From: Candidatus Thorarchaeota archaeon
GTDB lineage: Archaea > Asgardarchaeota > Thorarchaeia > Thorarchaeales > Thorarchaeaceae
Assembly (NCBI GenBank): GCA_016840965.1
Contig: JAEORI010000368.1
Span: 1 to 7,334 of the forward strand
Length of the DNA: 7,334 bases
Direction: 5' to 3'
Shown: one piece after another, positions 1-5,802 of the stretch
How positions within the stretch are numbered: position 1 is the stretch's first letter
Layout of the letters: every line of letters starts with the position of its first letter
Notes under the pieces: model-generated
Databases searched by the model: none
Told to the model about the DNA's origin: nothing
What the model saw: only the letters and a program-made list of their open reading frames with translations
Program-made: the position numbers and the translations under genes

Positions 1-128
1 ACTTGGATAGAATACGTGAACATCCATCGTATAGCGAGTTATTAGAGGAAGCTGAAGTAAGCAAAGAACGGGTGAAGACATACGGATCATCAGCAGCATC
101 ACTGATGTATATCTTTGGTAAGAAATAG
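1..128 (+). CDS. C-terminal end of an unidentified protein (partial)
   Basis: An open frame enters from the left edge (first full codon at base 3) and ends at TAG 126-128, giving 41 visible residues that finish MYIFGKK. The visible tail is charged and probably helical (it contains LLEEAEVSKERVK), followed by a short apolar stretch. No family can be recognised from so little, and the start lies outside the window. It converges on the DUF362 remnant, with an imperfect inverted repeat between them. Codon choice looks like that of the neighbouring genes, so this is probably a genuine gene end. Confidence 0.6.
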   Translation, partial: LDRIREHPSYSELLEEAEVSKERVKTYGSSAASLMYIFGKK

Positions 129-179
129 GGGAGAAACAAAAGGAATGAATCTGTCTTCTTGCATTTTGAATCTCTTGTT

Positions 180-204
180 TTTCGAATTATCTTTCTAATC
201 GAAA
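180..204. terminator. Imperfect hairpin between two convergent gene ends
   Basis: TTTCGA at 180-185 pairs with TCGAAA at 199-204. After a one-base bulge the stem continues as TTA (187-189) with TAA (196-198), leaving a pyrimidine-rich six-base loop. It lies between the stop of the left partial gene (128) and the stop of the minus-strand remnant (209), with a run of T just before it. The position suits a bidirectional terminator. AT-rich stems occur by chance, so this is tentative. Confidence 0.35.
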
Positions 205-208
205 TTCT

Positions 209-571
209 CTATTCATATCCAAATACACGCAGCTCTGTTTTCCAAGTTTCAATTATTGTTTTGAGCGGAGTCCCAAGTATTCTAATTCTCTCAAAGTTTA
301 ATTCGCCCACTCCCCTTACTGCAGCTTGTTCGAGATATGGTATGTCATTTGGATACACCCCTGCGATTCTAACAGCGATACAATCAAGGGCAAGGGGGTC
401 TTGGCTAGCAAGAATTGTATTGAGAATGAATGGGTCTTTCCCTCTTGTATTTGTCATATCAACATCATTGCTTACAACTATTGCACCAACAAGAAGTATC
501 TTCAAGATATATCTCAGTTGATCCTCATAAATCCTGTACTTCTTAGGTCTGTAGATGGGTTCTGGGGGTCT
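209..571 (-). pseudogene. C-terminal remnant of a DUF362-family protein
   Basis: The minus-strand frame from 571 down to the TAG at 211-209 contains a segment typical of the end of DUF362 proteins: ILASQDPLALDCIAV, then RIAGVYPNDIPYLEQAA, then a GVGELNFERIRILG-like tail. In that family the S-x-DP-x-A-x-D signature follows a small glycine-rich loop. Family members usually have about 300 residues or more; only about 100-120 remain. No ATG, GTG or TTG exists in frame before a weak TTG at 505-503, and the frame is closed by a stop at 574-572, inside the 23-base repeat. The missing N-terminal part would lie where the leucine-rich-repeat gene now begins. This suggests truncation at the repeat junction. 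A short expressed protein starting at TTG 505 cannot be excluded. Confidence 0.55.
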
Positions 572-581
572 TTATATTCGA
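559..581 (+). repeat. 23-bp direct repeat, left copy
   Basis: These bases are identical to 1935-1957 in the same orientation. The two copies bracket the leucine-rich-repeat gene, 1376 bases apart. The truncated DUF362 frame on the opposite strand ends within this copy. Confidence 0.85.
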
Positions 582-602
582 GATATGTAAGGGAGTTGAA
601 GG
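559..602 (+). promoter_or_regulatory. Promoter-like repeat copy 1 with TATA box
   Basis: This contains the left copy of a 23-base exact repeat (559-581) that includes GGTCTTTATATTCGA. The T/A-rich core at 571-577 looks like an archaeal TATA box, and a start about 25 bases downstream (near 600) would give a short leader to the gene at 615. Similarity to the second copy (1935-1978) continues more weakly for about 21 bases, with about 13 matches, ending in the purine-rich GTTGAAGG. Confidence 0.5.
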
Positions 603-614
603 TTCAAGTCTATA

Positions 615-1910
615 ATGAGAGATGAAGGTAGGATGATTACTCTCACCTACACCCTTGAGGACGGAACTCAGAAGCAGATGGAGTTCGATGAGAGTGTGAG
701 AGAGGTTCAACCCTCTGGAGACATGTGGTCTGGTCGTATTACTCACATCGATCTTACTCCGCTAGCCCGTTGCACAGAGCTAGTCACACTCCGTTTGTAT
801 GGTAATTTGATACAGAATCTCGACCTCTCCCCCATAGCTAGCTGCACTGAGCTTGAGAATCTCCTGCTGGACGAAAACCAGTTACAGAGTGTCGACCTCT
901 CTCCATTGTCAAGTTGTTCCAAGTTGCAAAACCTCGGACTGGACAAGAACGATTTACAGGGTGTTGACCTCTCTCCCTTGGCAAGCTGTGGTAGGCTTCA
1001 ATCAATATCGCTGCATGATAACAACCTACAGCGCATTGATCTAATCCCTCTCGCTTCTTGCCCTTCGCTCAGTGGTATCTCTCTGTGGAATAACCCACTT
1101 GAAAACATCGATCTCACCCCTCTTACATTATGTGAAAATCTGGAGAATGTCGGACTAAAAGTAGGAGAGATTCGTGGATTATCTTGGATCCCTATTTTAA
1201 GTACTCATTCTCCTGTGATGTGTCCTGAACACTGGACTACATTCTACGAGAGGCCCACCCATACCTATCCTTTGTCCTTCCTCATCAGCGTCGTAAAGAC
1301 CTACCCGCAGGACTTGCGTATATTACTGGATGTTCTCAAATGTGTGGGTCTAGGTGAATATGGATTCGTTGAATTGGACCCTAATTTGGTTCTTGACTCC
1401 TTCTCCCAAAGTACTACAATGGACGAAGTCCGAGAGCGTCTAATTACTCACATCACTGAGATAATTATTAGAGAAACTGAAACGGATGGCCCCACTACAG
1501 GGCTTTCTTTTACGAATAAAGAAGTAGCTGCCAGGTTCCAGAGAATCATTGAGATGAGAGCACAAGAGATAGAACGTGTGAGAGTTGGAGTAGATGATGA
1601 ATTTTTTGATCTCAGGGAACTCTATGTTACAGCTTATGGATATGAAGTCCTGAGTACTCTTCCTCTCTCTCCTGCTACTCGAGATAGATTTGCTCCCGAC
1701 TCGCGGCTCAAAACAGATTTGAAAGGGTTGGAGATGGTAAAGCAAGCCTTTGGGGAGCTAGGTTTTGATATAAAGACCGCTGAAAAGTCAGTCCCTGGTG
1801 TGAAGATGAGTGATGAGCTGAAGCAGGTGATCTTGTGGATAGTGGAGAACCACGGCCATTCTTGGTTTCGCATCTATGAAGCGGGGGACAGGTATCAAGC
1901 TGAATACTAA
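615..1910 (+). CDS. Leucine-rich-repeat protein with an uncharacterised C-terminal region
   Basis: The product has 431 residues. After a short N-terminal beta-rich segment (about 8-46) come six tandem 24-residue leucine-rich repeats (about residues 47-190). Each follows the plan L-x-PLASC-x-x-L-x-x-L-x-L-x-x-N-x-L-Q-x-[VI]-D, with a cysteine retained at the same position in nearly every unit. Residues 191-431 are not recognised; they are mostly helical-looking and charged, and end in WFRIYEAGDRYQAEY. There is no signal peptide or membrane segment, so the protein is probably cytoplasmic. Leucine-rich repeats usually form a curved protein-binding surface, and the partner is unknown. An alternative start is ATG 633 (residue 7), which has GAAGGTAGG directly before it; both starts have an AAGGT upstream. 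A TATA-like box at 571-577 is well placed. Direct repeats flank the gene, so it may be a mobile or duplicated cassette. Confidence 0.85.
   Translation: MRDEGRMITLTYTLEDGTQKQMEFDESVREVQPSGDMWSGRITHIDLTPLARCTELVTLRLYGNLIQNLDLSPIASCTELENLLLDENQLQSVDLSPLSSCSKLQNLGLDKNDLQGVDLSPLASCGRLQSISLHDNNLQRIDLIPLASCPSLSGISLWNNPLENIDLTPLTLCENLENVGLKVGEIRGLSWIPILSTHSPVMCPEHWTTFYERPTHTYPLSFLISVVKTYPQDLRILLDVLKCVGLGEYGFVELDPNLVLDSFSQSTTMDEVRERLITHITEIIIRETETDGPTTGLSFTNKEVAARFQRIIEMRAQEIERVRVGVDDEFFDLRELYVTAYGYEVLSTLPLSPATRDRFAPDSRLKTDLKGLEMVKQAFGELGFDIKTAEKSVPGVKMSDELKQVILWIVENHGHSWFRIYEAGDRYQAEY
753..1184 (+). repeat. Six tandem 72-bp leucine-rich-repeat units
   Basis: Each unit encodes 24 residues. The middle units share recognisable DNA, such as GACCTCTCTCC at their junctions, which indicates expansion by internal duplication. 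The last unit is the most diverged: its cysteine context becomes TLC and its asparagine is lost. It probably forms a capping repeat. Confidence 0.75.
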
Positions 1911-1934
1911 GTTCTTTTCGATTCCTATCTTACA

Positions 1935-1957
1935 GTTCTGGGGGTCTTTATATTCGA
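1935..1957 (+). repeat. 23-bp direct repeat, right copy
   Basis: These bases are identical to 559-581. The copy begins 24 bases after the stop of the leucine-rich-repeat gene. Confidence 0.85.
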
Positions 1958-1978
1958 TTTGTGCTAAGGAATTGGAGG
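1935..1978 (+). promoter_or_regulatory. Promoter-like repeat copy 2 with TATA box
   Basis: This holds the second copy of the 23-base repeat (1935-1957) followed by about 21 bases of weaker similarity to the region before the leucine-rich-repeat gene. The TATA-like core lies at 1947-1953, so transcription would begin near 1975. The only thing downstream on this strand is the interrupted small frame at 1994-2259. It is either an orphan promoter left by duplication or the promoter of a short transcript ending at the 2247-2268 hairpin. Confidence 0.45.
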
Positions 1979-1993
1979 GCTTGGCTTGAATGT

Positions 1994-2259
1994 ATGTTTC
2001 TACTCAACTTTAGATTTGCTCATTTCCTGTCTGGTATGCAGACGATCAATGAATTCCCGATCATGATTGCATCTATTTACTAGTTCTATGGGGACTTCTT
2101 GCTTCGCCAAACGATTATCGAAAAAGGAAGAATCTTCTAGATTGGATGAACCGTCATAACGTAAAAGTGGAGAAAGCACGTAGGAAACTAGATAATTCGA
2201 GAGTTGAAACTGAACGACTTACAAGTCAATTAAAAGAAAAAGGGATGAGTGGGTTTTGA
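1994..2259 (+). pseudogene. Interrupted small membrane/coiled-coil reading frame
   Basis: This gap of about 365 bases holds no intact gene. An ATG frame at 1994 runs 29 residues, ending in FPIMIASIY, to TAG 2081-2083. A second frame, open from 2053 to TGA 2257-2259, has no usual start before ATG 2146. It reads YLLVLWGLLASP, then a strongly charged K/E/R-rich stretch resembling a coiled coil (VEKARRKLDNSRVETERL). Joining the two by one frameshift near 2071-2083 would give a protein of about 88 residues with one membrane helix and a cytoplasmic coiled coil. The amino-acid makeup of the second frame looks genuinely coding. It could be a decayed gene, a sequencing error, or only the 37-residue ORF from 2146. 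No family is recognised. Confidence 0.35.
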
Positions 2260-2268
2260 CTCCCACTC
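2247..2268. terminator. Hairpin terminator between convergent units
   Basis: GAGTGGG (2247-2253) pairs perfectly with CCCACTC (2262-2268) around an eight-base loop containing TTTT. It overlaps the last codons of the small plus-strand frame and lies 7 bases beyond the ahcY stop codon on the other strand, so it could end transcription in both directions. No long U-tract follows on either side. Confidence 0.45.
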
Positions 2269-2275
2269 GATTATT

Positions 2276-3563
2276 CTAAGTTCCTTCCGCATATGCTCGT
2301 GCATAGCGTTTCTGTTCCTCTGTCCACTGGTCAATGCTGATACCCATCGTTTCGAGCTTGGCTAATGCTGTTTCATTATCAAGTTCTTTCGGGAACTCGT
2401 ATACTGCTGCCTTGAGACTCTTGCCGTTTTTGGCCATCCAGATCATCGCGTTCAACTGGCTCGAGAAGCTGAGGTCCATAACCTTTCTAGGAAGCAGCAC
2501 CAAATGCTAACTTCTCACTAGGATGTCCCTCGGCGGCTGCAAGGTTTGCTAGTCTACCTTCTCCAAGCAAATAGAGGAATCGACCGTCCTTGGTTTCGTA
2601 TTCATCAAGAGCATTTCTCACTCTCTTCTTGCTCTTACTTAGAGCCATCAAGTCTGGTTCATTTACTTCGACATTATAATGACCCAGATTGCCCATGATT
2701 GCACCACTCTTCATCTTCTTCATATGCCTGCCAACAACAACATCCTTCATCCCTGTGGCAGTGAAGAAGACGTCTCCCAGTGGAGCCGCATCATCCATCT
2801 TCATGACTTGGTACCCGTCCATTCTGGCTTGTAAAGCCTTGACAGGGTCGACCTCGGTGACTATGACATCTGCGCCGAGCCCTCGTGCTCGAAGAGCCAT
2901 TCCACGACCGCAATAACCGTAACCAGCAATGACAACAGTCTTCCCAGCAACAAGAATGGCAGTGGCTCTCAGGAGACCATCGAATGCACTCTGCCCGGTG
3001 CCGTAGACATTATCGAATAGGTGTTTTGTATCTGCGTCGTTGACTGCCATAATAGGATACTTTAGAGCTCCATCTTCAGCCATCGCTCTTATCCTGATGA
3101 CCCCGGTCGTTGTTTCTTCCGAACCCCCGTAGAGGTTTGGTATCATTTCCTTGTGTTTGTTGTGCAGTGTGAATATCAAATCCGCACCGTCATCGAGTGT
3201 GAGTGTTGGTTTGATCTTCAGAGTCTGTTCAATACACCAATAGTATTCCTCAGTATTCAGACCATGCCATGCAAAGACAGGTACGCCATTGGTTGCTAAG
3301 GCTGCTGCTACTTGGTCATTTGTTGAGAGTGGGTTACATCCTGACCAAGCAACCTCAGCACCAGCTGCTCTGAGAGTTTCTACGAGTACTGCTGTTTCTT
3401 TTGTCACATGTAAGCAACCTGCAATCCTCATTCCCTTGAGGGGTTTCGTCTTGGAGTACTTCTCTCGCAAATGCATGAGAACTGGCATATGTTTCTCTGC
3501 GTAATCGATGAGTTTCCTACCTTCTTCAGCAAGACCAATATCTTTGACTTTATAGTCAGTCAT
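2276..3563 (-). CDS. ahcY: S-adenosylhomocysteine hydrolase, intron-containing (two exons)
   Basis: This enzyme reversibly splits S-adenosylhomocysteine into adenosine and homocysteine using tightly bound NAD, relieving inhibition of methyltransferases. Exon 1 is 3563-2516 and exon 2 is 2484-2276. Spliced, it gives 418 residues, normal for the archaeal form. Family signatures: GCLHVTKETAVL (49-60), WSGCNPLSTND (73-83), FAWHGLNTEEYYWCIEQT (97-114), GSEETTTGV (147-155), VNDADTK (174-180) and DNVYGTGQS (184-192). The NAD-binding GYGYCGRG is at 214-221, GNLGHYNVEV at 291-300, and GHPSEVMDLSF spans the splice junction at residue 350. The C-terminus ends YAEGT and lacks the KPDHYRY-type tail seen in many bacteria and eukaryotes. 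ATG 3563 is preferred because the family N-terminus starts there and GGAGG lies at 3580-3576; the upstream in-frame extension would run into the divergent gene. Unspliced, translation stops at 2487 after 358 residues, the last few of them intron-encoded, without the conserved C-terminal part. Confidence 0.93.
2485..2515 (-). other. 31-nt archaeal pre-mRNA intron with bulge-helix-bulge motif
   Basis: Read on the minus strand, exon-side CTAG (2521-2518) pairs with intron-end CTAG (2490-2487) as the 4-bp central helix. Bulge 1 is TGA (2517-2515) and bulge 2 is AAA (2486-2484). Inside, GAAG (2514-2511) pairs with CTTC (2494-2491), then AGCA pairs with TGCT around a TTTGG loop. Outside, ATC (2524-2522) pairs with GGT (2483-2481), including one G-U pair. 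Cutting between bases 2 and 3 of each bulge removes 31 bases and joins AGTG to AGGTT, restoring Ser-Glu-Val of the family motif exactly. The intron splits a GAG codon after its first base, is not a multiple of three, and carries an in-frame TAG (2489-2487). The motif geometry matches introns cut by the archaeal tRNA-splicing endonuclease. Confidence 0.87.
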
Positions 3564-3650
3564 TTGAACCACAGACCTCCTTGAAACCACAATGTATATG
3601 AATGCTACATAGCAATTTTGAATAAAGTGCATTAAAAAAGAGAGAAAAAT
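3564..3650. promoter_or_regulatory. Shared divergent promoter region of ahcY and the Lrp-type regulator
   Basis: The 87 bases between the two start codons are AT-rich. TGTATATGAA (about 3594-3603) would suit a TATA box for the plus-strand regulator gene, with a leader of about 27 bases. CTTTATTCAA read on the minus strand (about 3620-3629) would suit ahcY, leaving its GGAGG (3580-3576) inside the transcript. Both assignments are by position only. A regulator binding here could act on both genes. Confidence 0.4.
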
Positions 3651-4589
3651 ATGCAATTAACACTATCAGAAGCTGAAAAGATGCTTTTAGAGGTTCTAGT
3701 ACAGAACTCTCGATACACTCCCTCTGTCATTGGACAAGTACTTGGAAAGAGTCGAAACTGGGTTTCACGTACCATCAGAGGTCTTGTGAAGAATGGTGTG
3801 ATTCGTAGCTACACCACAATTGTTGATCCCTCACAAGTAAAAGCCGCAAGAGACACTATCCTCTTTATGAAAAGCAATCCTAGAGAGCAAGATGTGAGTG
3901 GGCGAGTTTTGCAGTTTGATGAACTTGAATCGTTGGATGGTATAGCTGGCGAGTTCTCTCTTGTTGGGTTCTTCAGGTTCGACAGTTCTGGTGCATTTGA
4001 GGATCTACTCGATAGGGTTGACAATGTAGTAGCAAGCTCTGGAGCTGGAAAATACAATCTAGTCCAGATTCTCACCACTTACAAGAAAAATCGATTCAAA
4101 ATTGCACTCAGAGAGTCAACTGAGTCATACCTCTCTCCAAAGGAACTGGCAATACTCAGAACTATGCATCGTCAAAAACCAACAGCTGAAAAACCATTTC
4201 CTCTCTCACAGGAAGCAATTGGGAAGCTAATGAAACCTACCATGAGCCAACCTGCTGTTTCTAAGGCAATAGAGAAGCTCCTGATTAAAAGAGCAATAGT
4301 CGGACATTCAATTGATATTGACTTTAGTTACATCGGTCTACCTGTGAAATTCTTTGTCAGGGTGAAGGTATCCCCGGGCACTGCAAGTGAAACCGCGCAG
4401 GAACTCACAGATATGGATGAGGTATGGAACCTTTATCGAACTAGTGAAGACTACACACTATTTGCTATTGTACGAACAGAAAGCATCGAATGGTTCAATA
4501 AATTCCTTCGAAAATTATACACGAATGAGAACGTTCTTGATACGCAGTCCTATATCTCTCTTGAAGAGTGGTTTATTCCATTTCACTGA
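3651..4589 (+). CDS. Tandem Lrp/AsnC-type transcription regulator
   Basis: The 312-residue protein appears to be a duplicated Lrp/AsnC architecture. The first winged helix-turn-helix spans about 5-55 (TPSVIGQVLGKSRNWVSRTIRGLVKNGVI) and is followed by an alpha/beta effector-like domain at about 64-145. The second helix-turn-helix spans about 161-218 (LSQEAIGKLM...SQPAVSKAIEKLLIKRAIV), followed by a second alpha/beta domain at about 228-308. A single Lrp unit is about 150 residues, so this one chain resembles two protomers. Lrp-family proteins bind DNA as dimers or higher oligomers and often sense amino acids, but the ligand here cannot be read from sequence. It is transcribed divergently from ahcY with only 87 bases between starts, which suggests control of itself and of ahcY (inference). 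The start has only a weak purine-rich AGAGAG before it. Its 3' end overlaps the convergent membrane gene by 17 bases. Confidence 0.8.
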   Translation: MQLTLSEAEKMLLEVLVQNSRYTPSVIGQVLGKSRNWVSRTIRGLVKNGVIRSYTTIVDPSQVKAARDTILFMKSNPREQDVSGRVLQFDELESLDGIAGEFSLVGFFRFDSSGAFEDLLDRVDNVVASSGAGKYNLVQILTTYKKNRFKIALRESTESYLSPKELAILRTMHRQKPTAEKPFPLSQEAIGKLMKPTMSQPAVSKAIEKLLIKRAIVGHSIDIDFSYIGLPVKFFVRVKVSPGTASETAQELTDMDEVWNLYRTSEDYTLFAIVRTESIEWFNKFLRKLYTNENVLDTQSYISLEEWFIPFH

Positions 4590-5169
4590 GATTGTACAAT
4601 CTTGGTCTTCCAAGCCAGTGATTTCTCCATAGGTCATTATTTCTATAATAAACCAGTATTGGAAGCCATGCAAGTATCATGATTGCACTCATGAGACTGT
4701 TTGCCATCCAATATGCAGTTCCACTGATGGGTCCAAAAGGCGCAAAGAAAAGAACTAGTGGTCCCACAACATCATACGGATTTATCCATGGCCACATGAT
4801 CGGATTGAACCAATGCATAGGATAGTCTAGTAGGAGATGCGAGAGAACACCGACTAAACAGGAGAGAAAAAGCATAGTAGAAAGAGTGCACACCTCTTTC
4901 AGTTCACCTTTTTCCACTTTGAAAATCGTGGAAATAATCGGAGGATAAAACAACCAAGTCACAACAACCGCAAGGAGTGTACCTGCAGTAACAGCTCCTA
5001 CTAGACTATGGAGGAAGAGATGGTCTGGTAAATCACTAAAAAATATCCACATGAGTGGAACTTCAATGTCGGGTATGACCGAGCCAACTACCACCCCGGG
5101 CAGTAAAAGTTTCTTGTTTGTCTTCGATAAAACAAATGCAAGTGGATAATGGAGTGGTGTGATGGGCAT
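4573..5169 (-). CDS. Multi-pass membrane protein, DUF4184 / YdjM-like metal-dependent hydrolase type
   Basis: The product has 198 residues and about four or five membrane segments (roughly 22-46, 54-78, 97-115, 133-148 and 158-175). The N-terminus MPITPLHYPLAF, with GSVIPDIE at 29-36, HSLVG at 54-58 and SHLLLDYPMHWFNP at 110-123, matches the plan of small membrane proteins annotated as DUF4184 or YdjM-like metal-dependent hydrolases. Conserved candidates for metal binding are His7, Asp34, His54, His111, Asp115 and His119. The substrate is unknown, and enzyme activity is inferred only from the family name. The stop (4575-4573) lies within the convergent regulator gene. It is divergent from the carbonic anhydrase gene with an 88-base gap between starts. 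Confidence 0.7.
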   Translation of the reverse strand: MPITPLHYPLAFVLSKTNKKLLLPGVVVGSVIPDIEVPLMWIFFSDLPDHLFLHSLVGAVTAGTLLAVVVTWLFYPPIISTIFKVEKGELKEVCTLSTMLFLSCLVGVLSHLLLDYPMHWFNPIMWPWINPYDVVGPLVLFFAPFGPISGTAYWMANSLMSAIMILAWLPILVYYRNNDLWRNHWLGRPRLYNLSEME

Positions 5170-5257
5170 TTCGACCTATCTCATGACAAGCCAGATTTTT
5201 CCATATTTCAGCATATTGAAATATGAAACATTGTACTCATTTTCTAAGGTGCAAAGA

Positions 5258-5785
5258 ATGGGACTTTACGAATTCAATGGTAAAACACCTAAAGTTCATC
5301 CTGATGCTTACGTATCGCCTCGAGCAAATCTGATTGGAGATATTGAGATTGGAGCTGACTCCAGTATTTGGGAGTCTGCCGTGATAAGAGCTGATTTGAA
5401 CTTCATTCGAATAGGAAAAGGAACTTCAATACAAGATAATTGTACCGTGCACACGACTTTCATGCATGCAACCATCATTGGTGATTATGTCACCGCTGGT
5501 CACAATAGTGTTCTACACGCTTGCAAGATTGGTGACCGAACAGTTATTGGAATGGGCGCGATAGTTCTAGATGGTGCAAAGGTTGGCAACGACTGTGTAA
5601 TTGGAGCGGGCTCAGTGGTGACCGAGGAGAAAGTCATTCCAGACGGAAGTCTGGTCCTTGGTATTCCTGGAAAGGTGGTCAAGGAGGTTACAGACTCTAT
5701 GAAAGAGGCTTTCAAAGCTGGCGCTGAGTTATACGTAGAACTCGGAAAACAGCATAAGAAATCTGGGTCAGGAAGATCCGAATAG
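5258..5785 (+). CDS. Gamma-class carbonic anhydrase (CamH-like), left-handed beta-helix
   Basis: This 175-residue protein is built of hexapeptide repeats (such as IGDIEIG, IGDRTVIGMGAIVLDGAKVG and VIGAGSVVTE). Such proteins form a trimeric left-handed beta-helix with a metal at each subunit interface. The three expected metal-binding histidines are His65 (CTVH), His82 and His87 (GHNSVLH). Arg44, Asp46 and Gln59 match other conserved positions. The acidic loop and proton-shuttle glutamates of the Cam prototype are absent, as in the CamH subclass, so activity is probable but unproven. It would interconvert carbon dioxide and bicarbonate in the cytoplasm. ATG 5258 was chosen because AAGGTG (5246-5251) lies six bases before it and the family N-terminus begins there; the same frame opens upstream at 5159 but would overlap the divergent gene. 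The stop is 17 bases from the convergent zinc-ribbon gene. Confidence 0.85.
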   Translation: MGLYEFNGKTPKVHPDAYVSPRANLIGDIEIGADSSIWESAVIRADLNFIRIGKGTSIQDNCTVHTTFMHATIIGDYVTAGHNSVLHACKIGDRTVIGMGAIVLDGAKVGNDCVIGAGSVVTEEKVIPDGSLVLGIPGKVVKEVTDSMKEAFKAGAELYVELGKQHKKSGSGRSE

Positions 5786-5802
5786 ACTTCCATTTCATTG
5801 TG

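Noticed and set aside
159..521. Plus-strand 120-residue frame
   Set aside because: It is antisense to the DUF362 remnant, whose minus-strand translation carries recognisable family motifs.
2000..2179. Minus-strand frame of 59 residues from GTG 2179, with protein-like content such as GSSNLEDSSFFDNRLA
   Set aside because: It overlaps the coding-looking plus-strand frame, has no ribosome-binding site before the GTG, and no family could be named. The charged tail leaves a small chance that it is a gene remnant.
2276..2503. A separate 75-residue gene starting with MVLLPRK
   Set aside because: Its sequence from VMDLSF onward is the standard C-terminus of S-adenosylhomocysteine hydrolase; the first residues are read from intron sequence in another frame.
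2276..2516. ahcY as a simple pseudogene or a sequencing frameshift
   Set aside because: The disruption is a 31-base segment, not a one- or two-base slip. It obeys the full BHB geometry, and its predicted excision restores the family motif exactly. The rest of the gene is intact with all key motifs.
3564..3656. N-terminal extension of ahcY upstream of ATG 3563
   Set aside because: The extension overlaps the start of the divergent regulator, has no family similarity, and lies upstream of a strong GGAGG site that serves ATG 3563.
5159..5257. 33-residue N-terminal extension of the carbonic anhydrase
   Set aside because: It overlaps the start of the divergent membrane gene, falls before the AAGGTG site, and is not part of the beta-helix family; ATG 5258 fits better.
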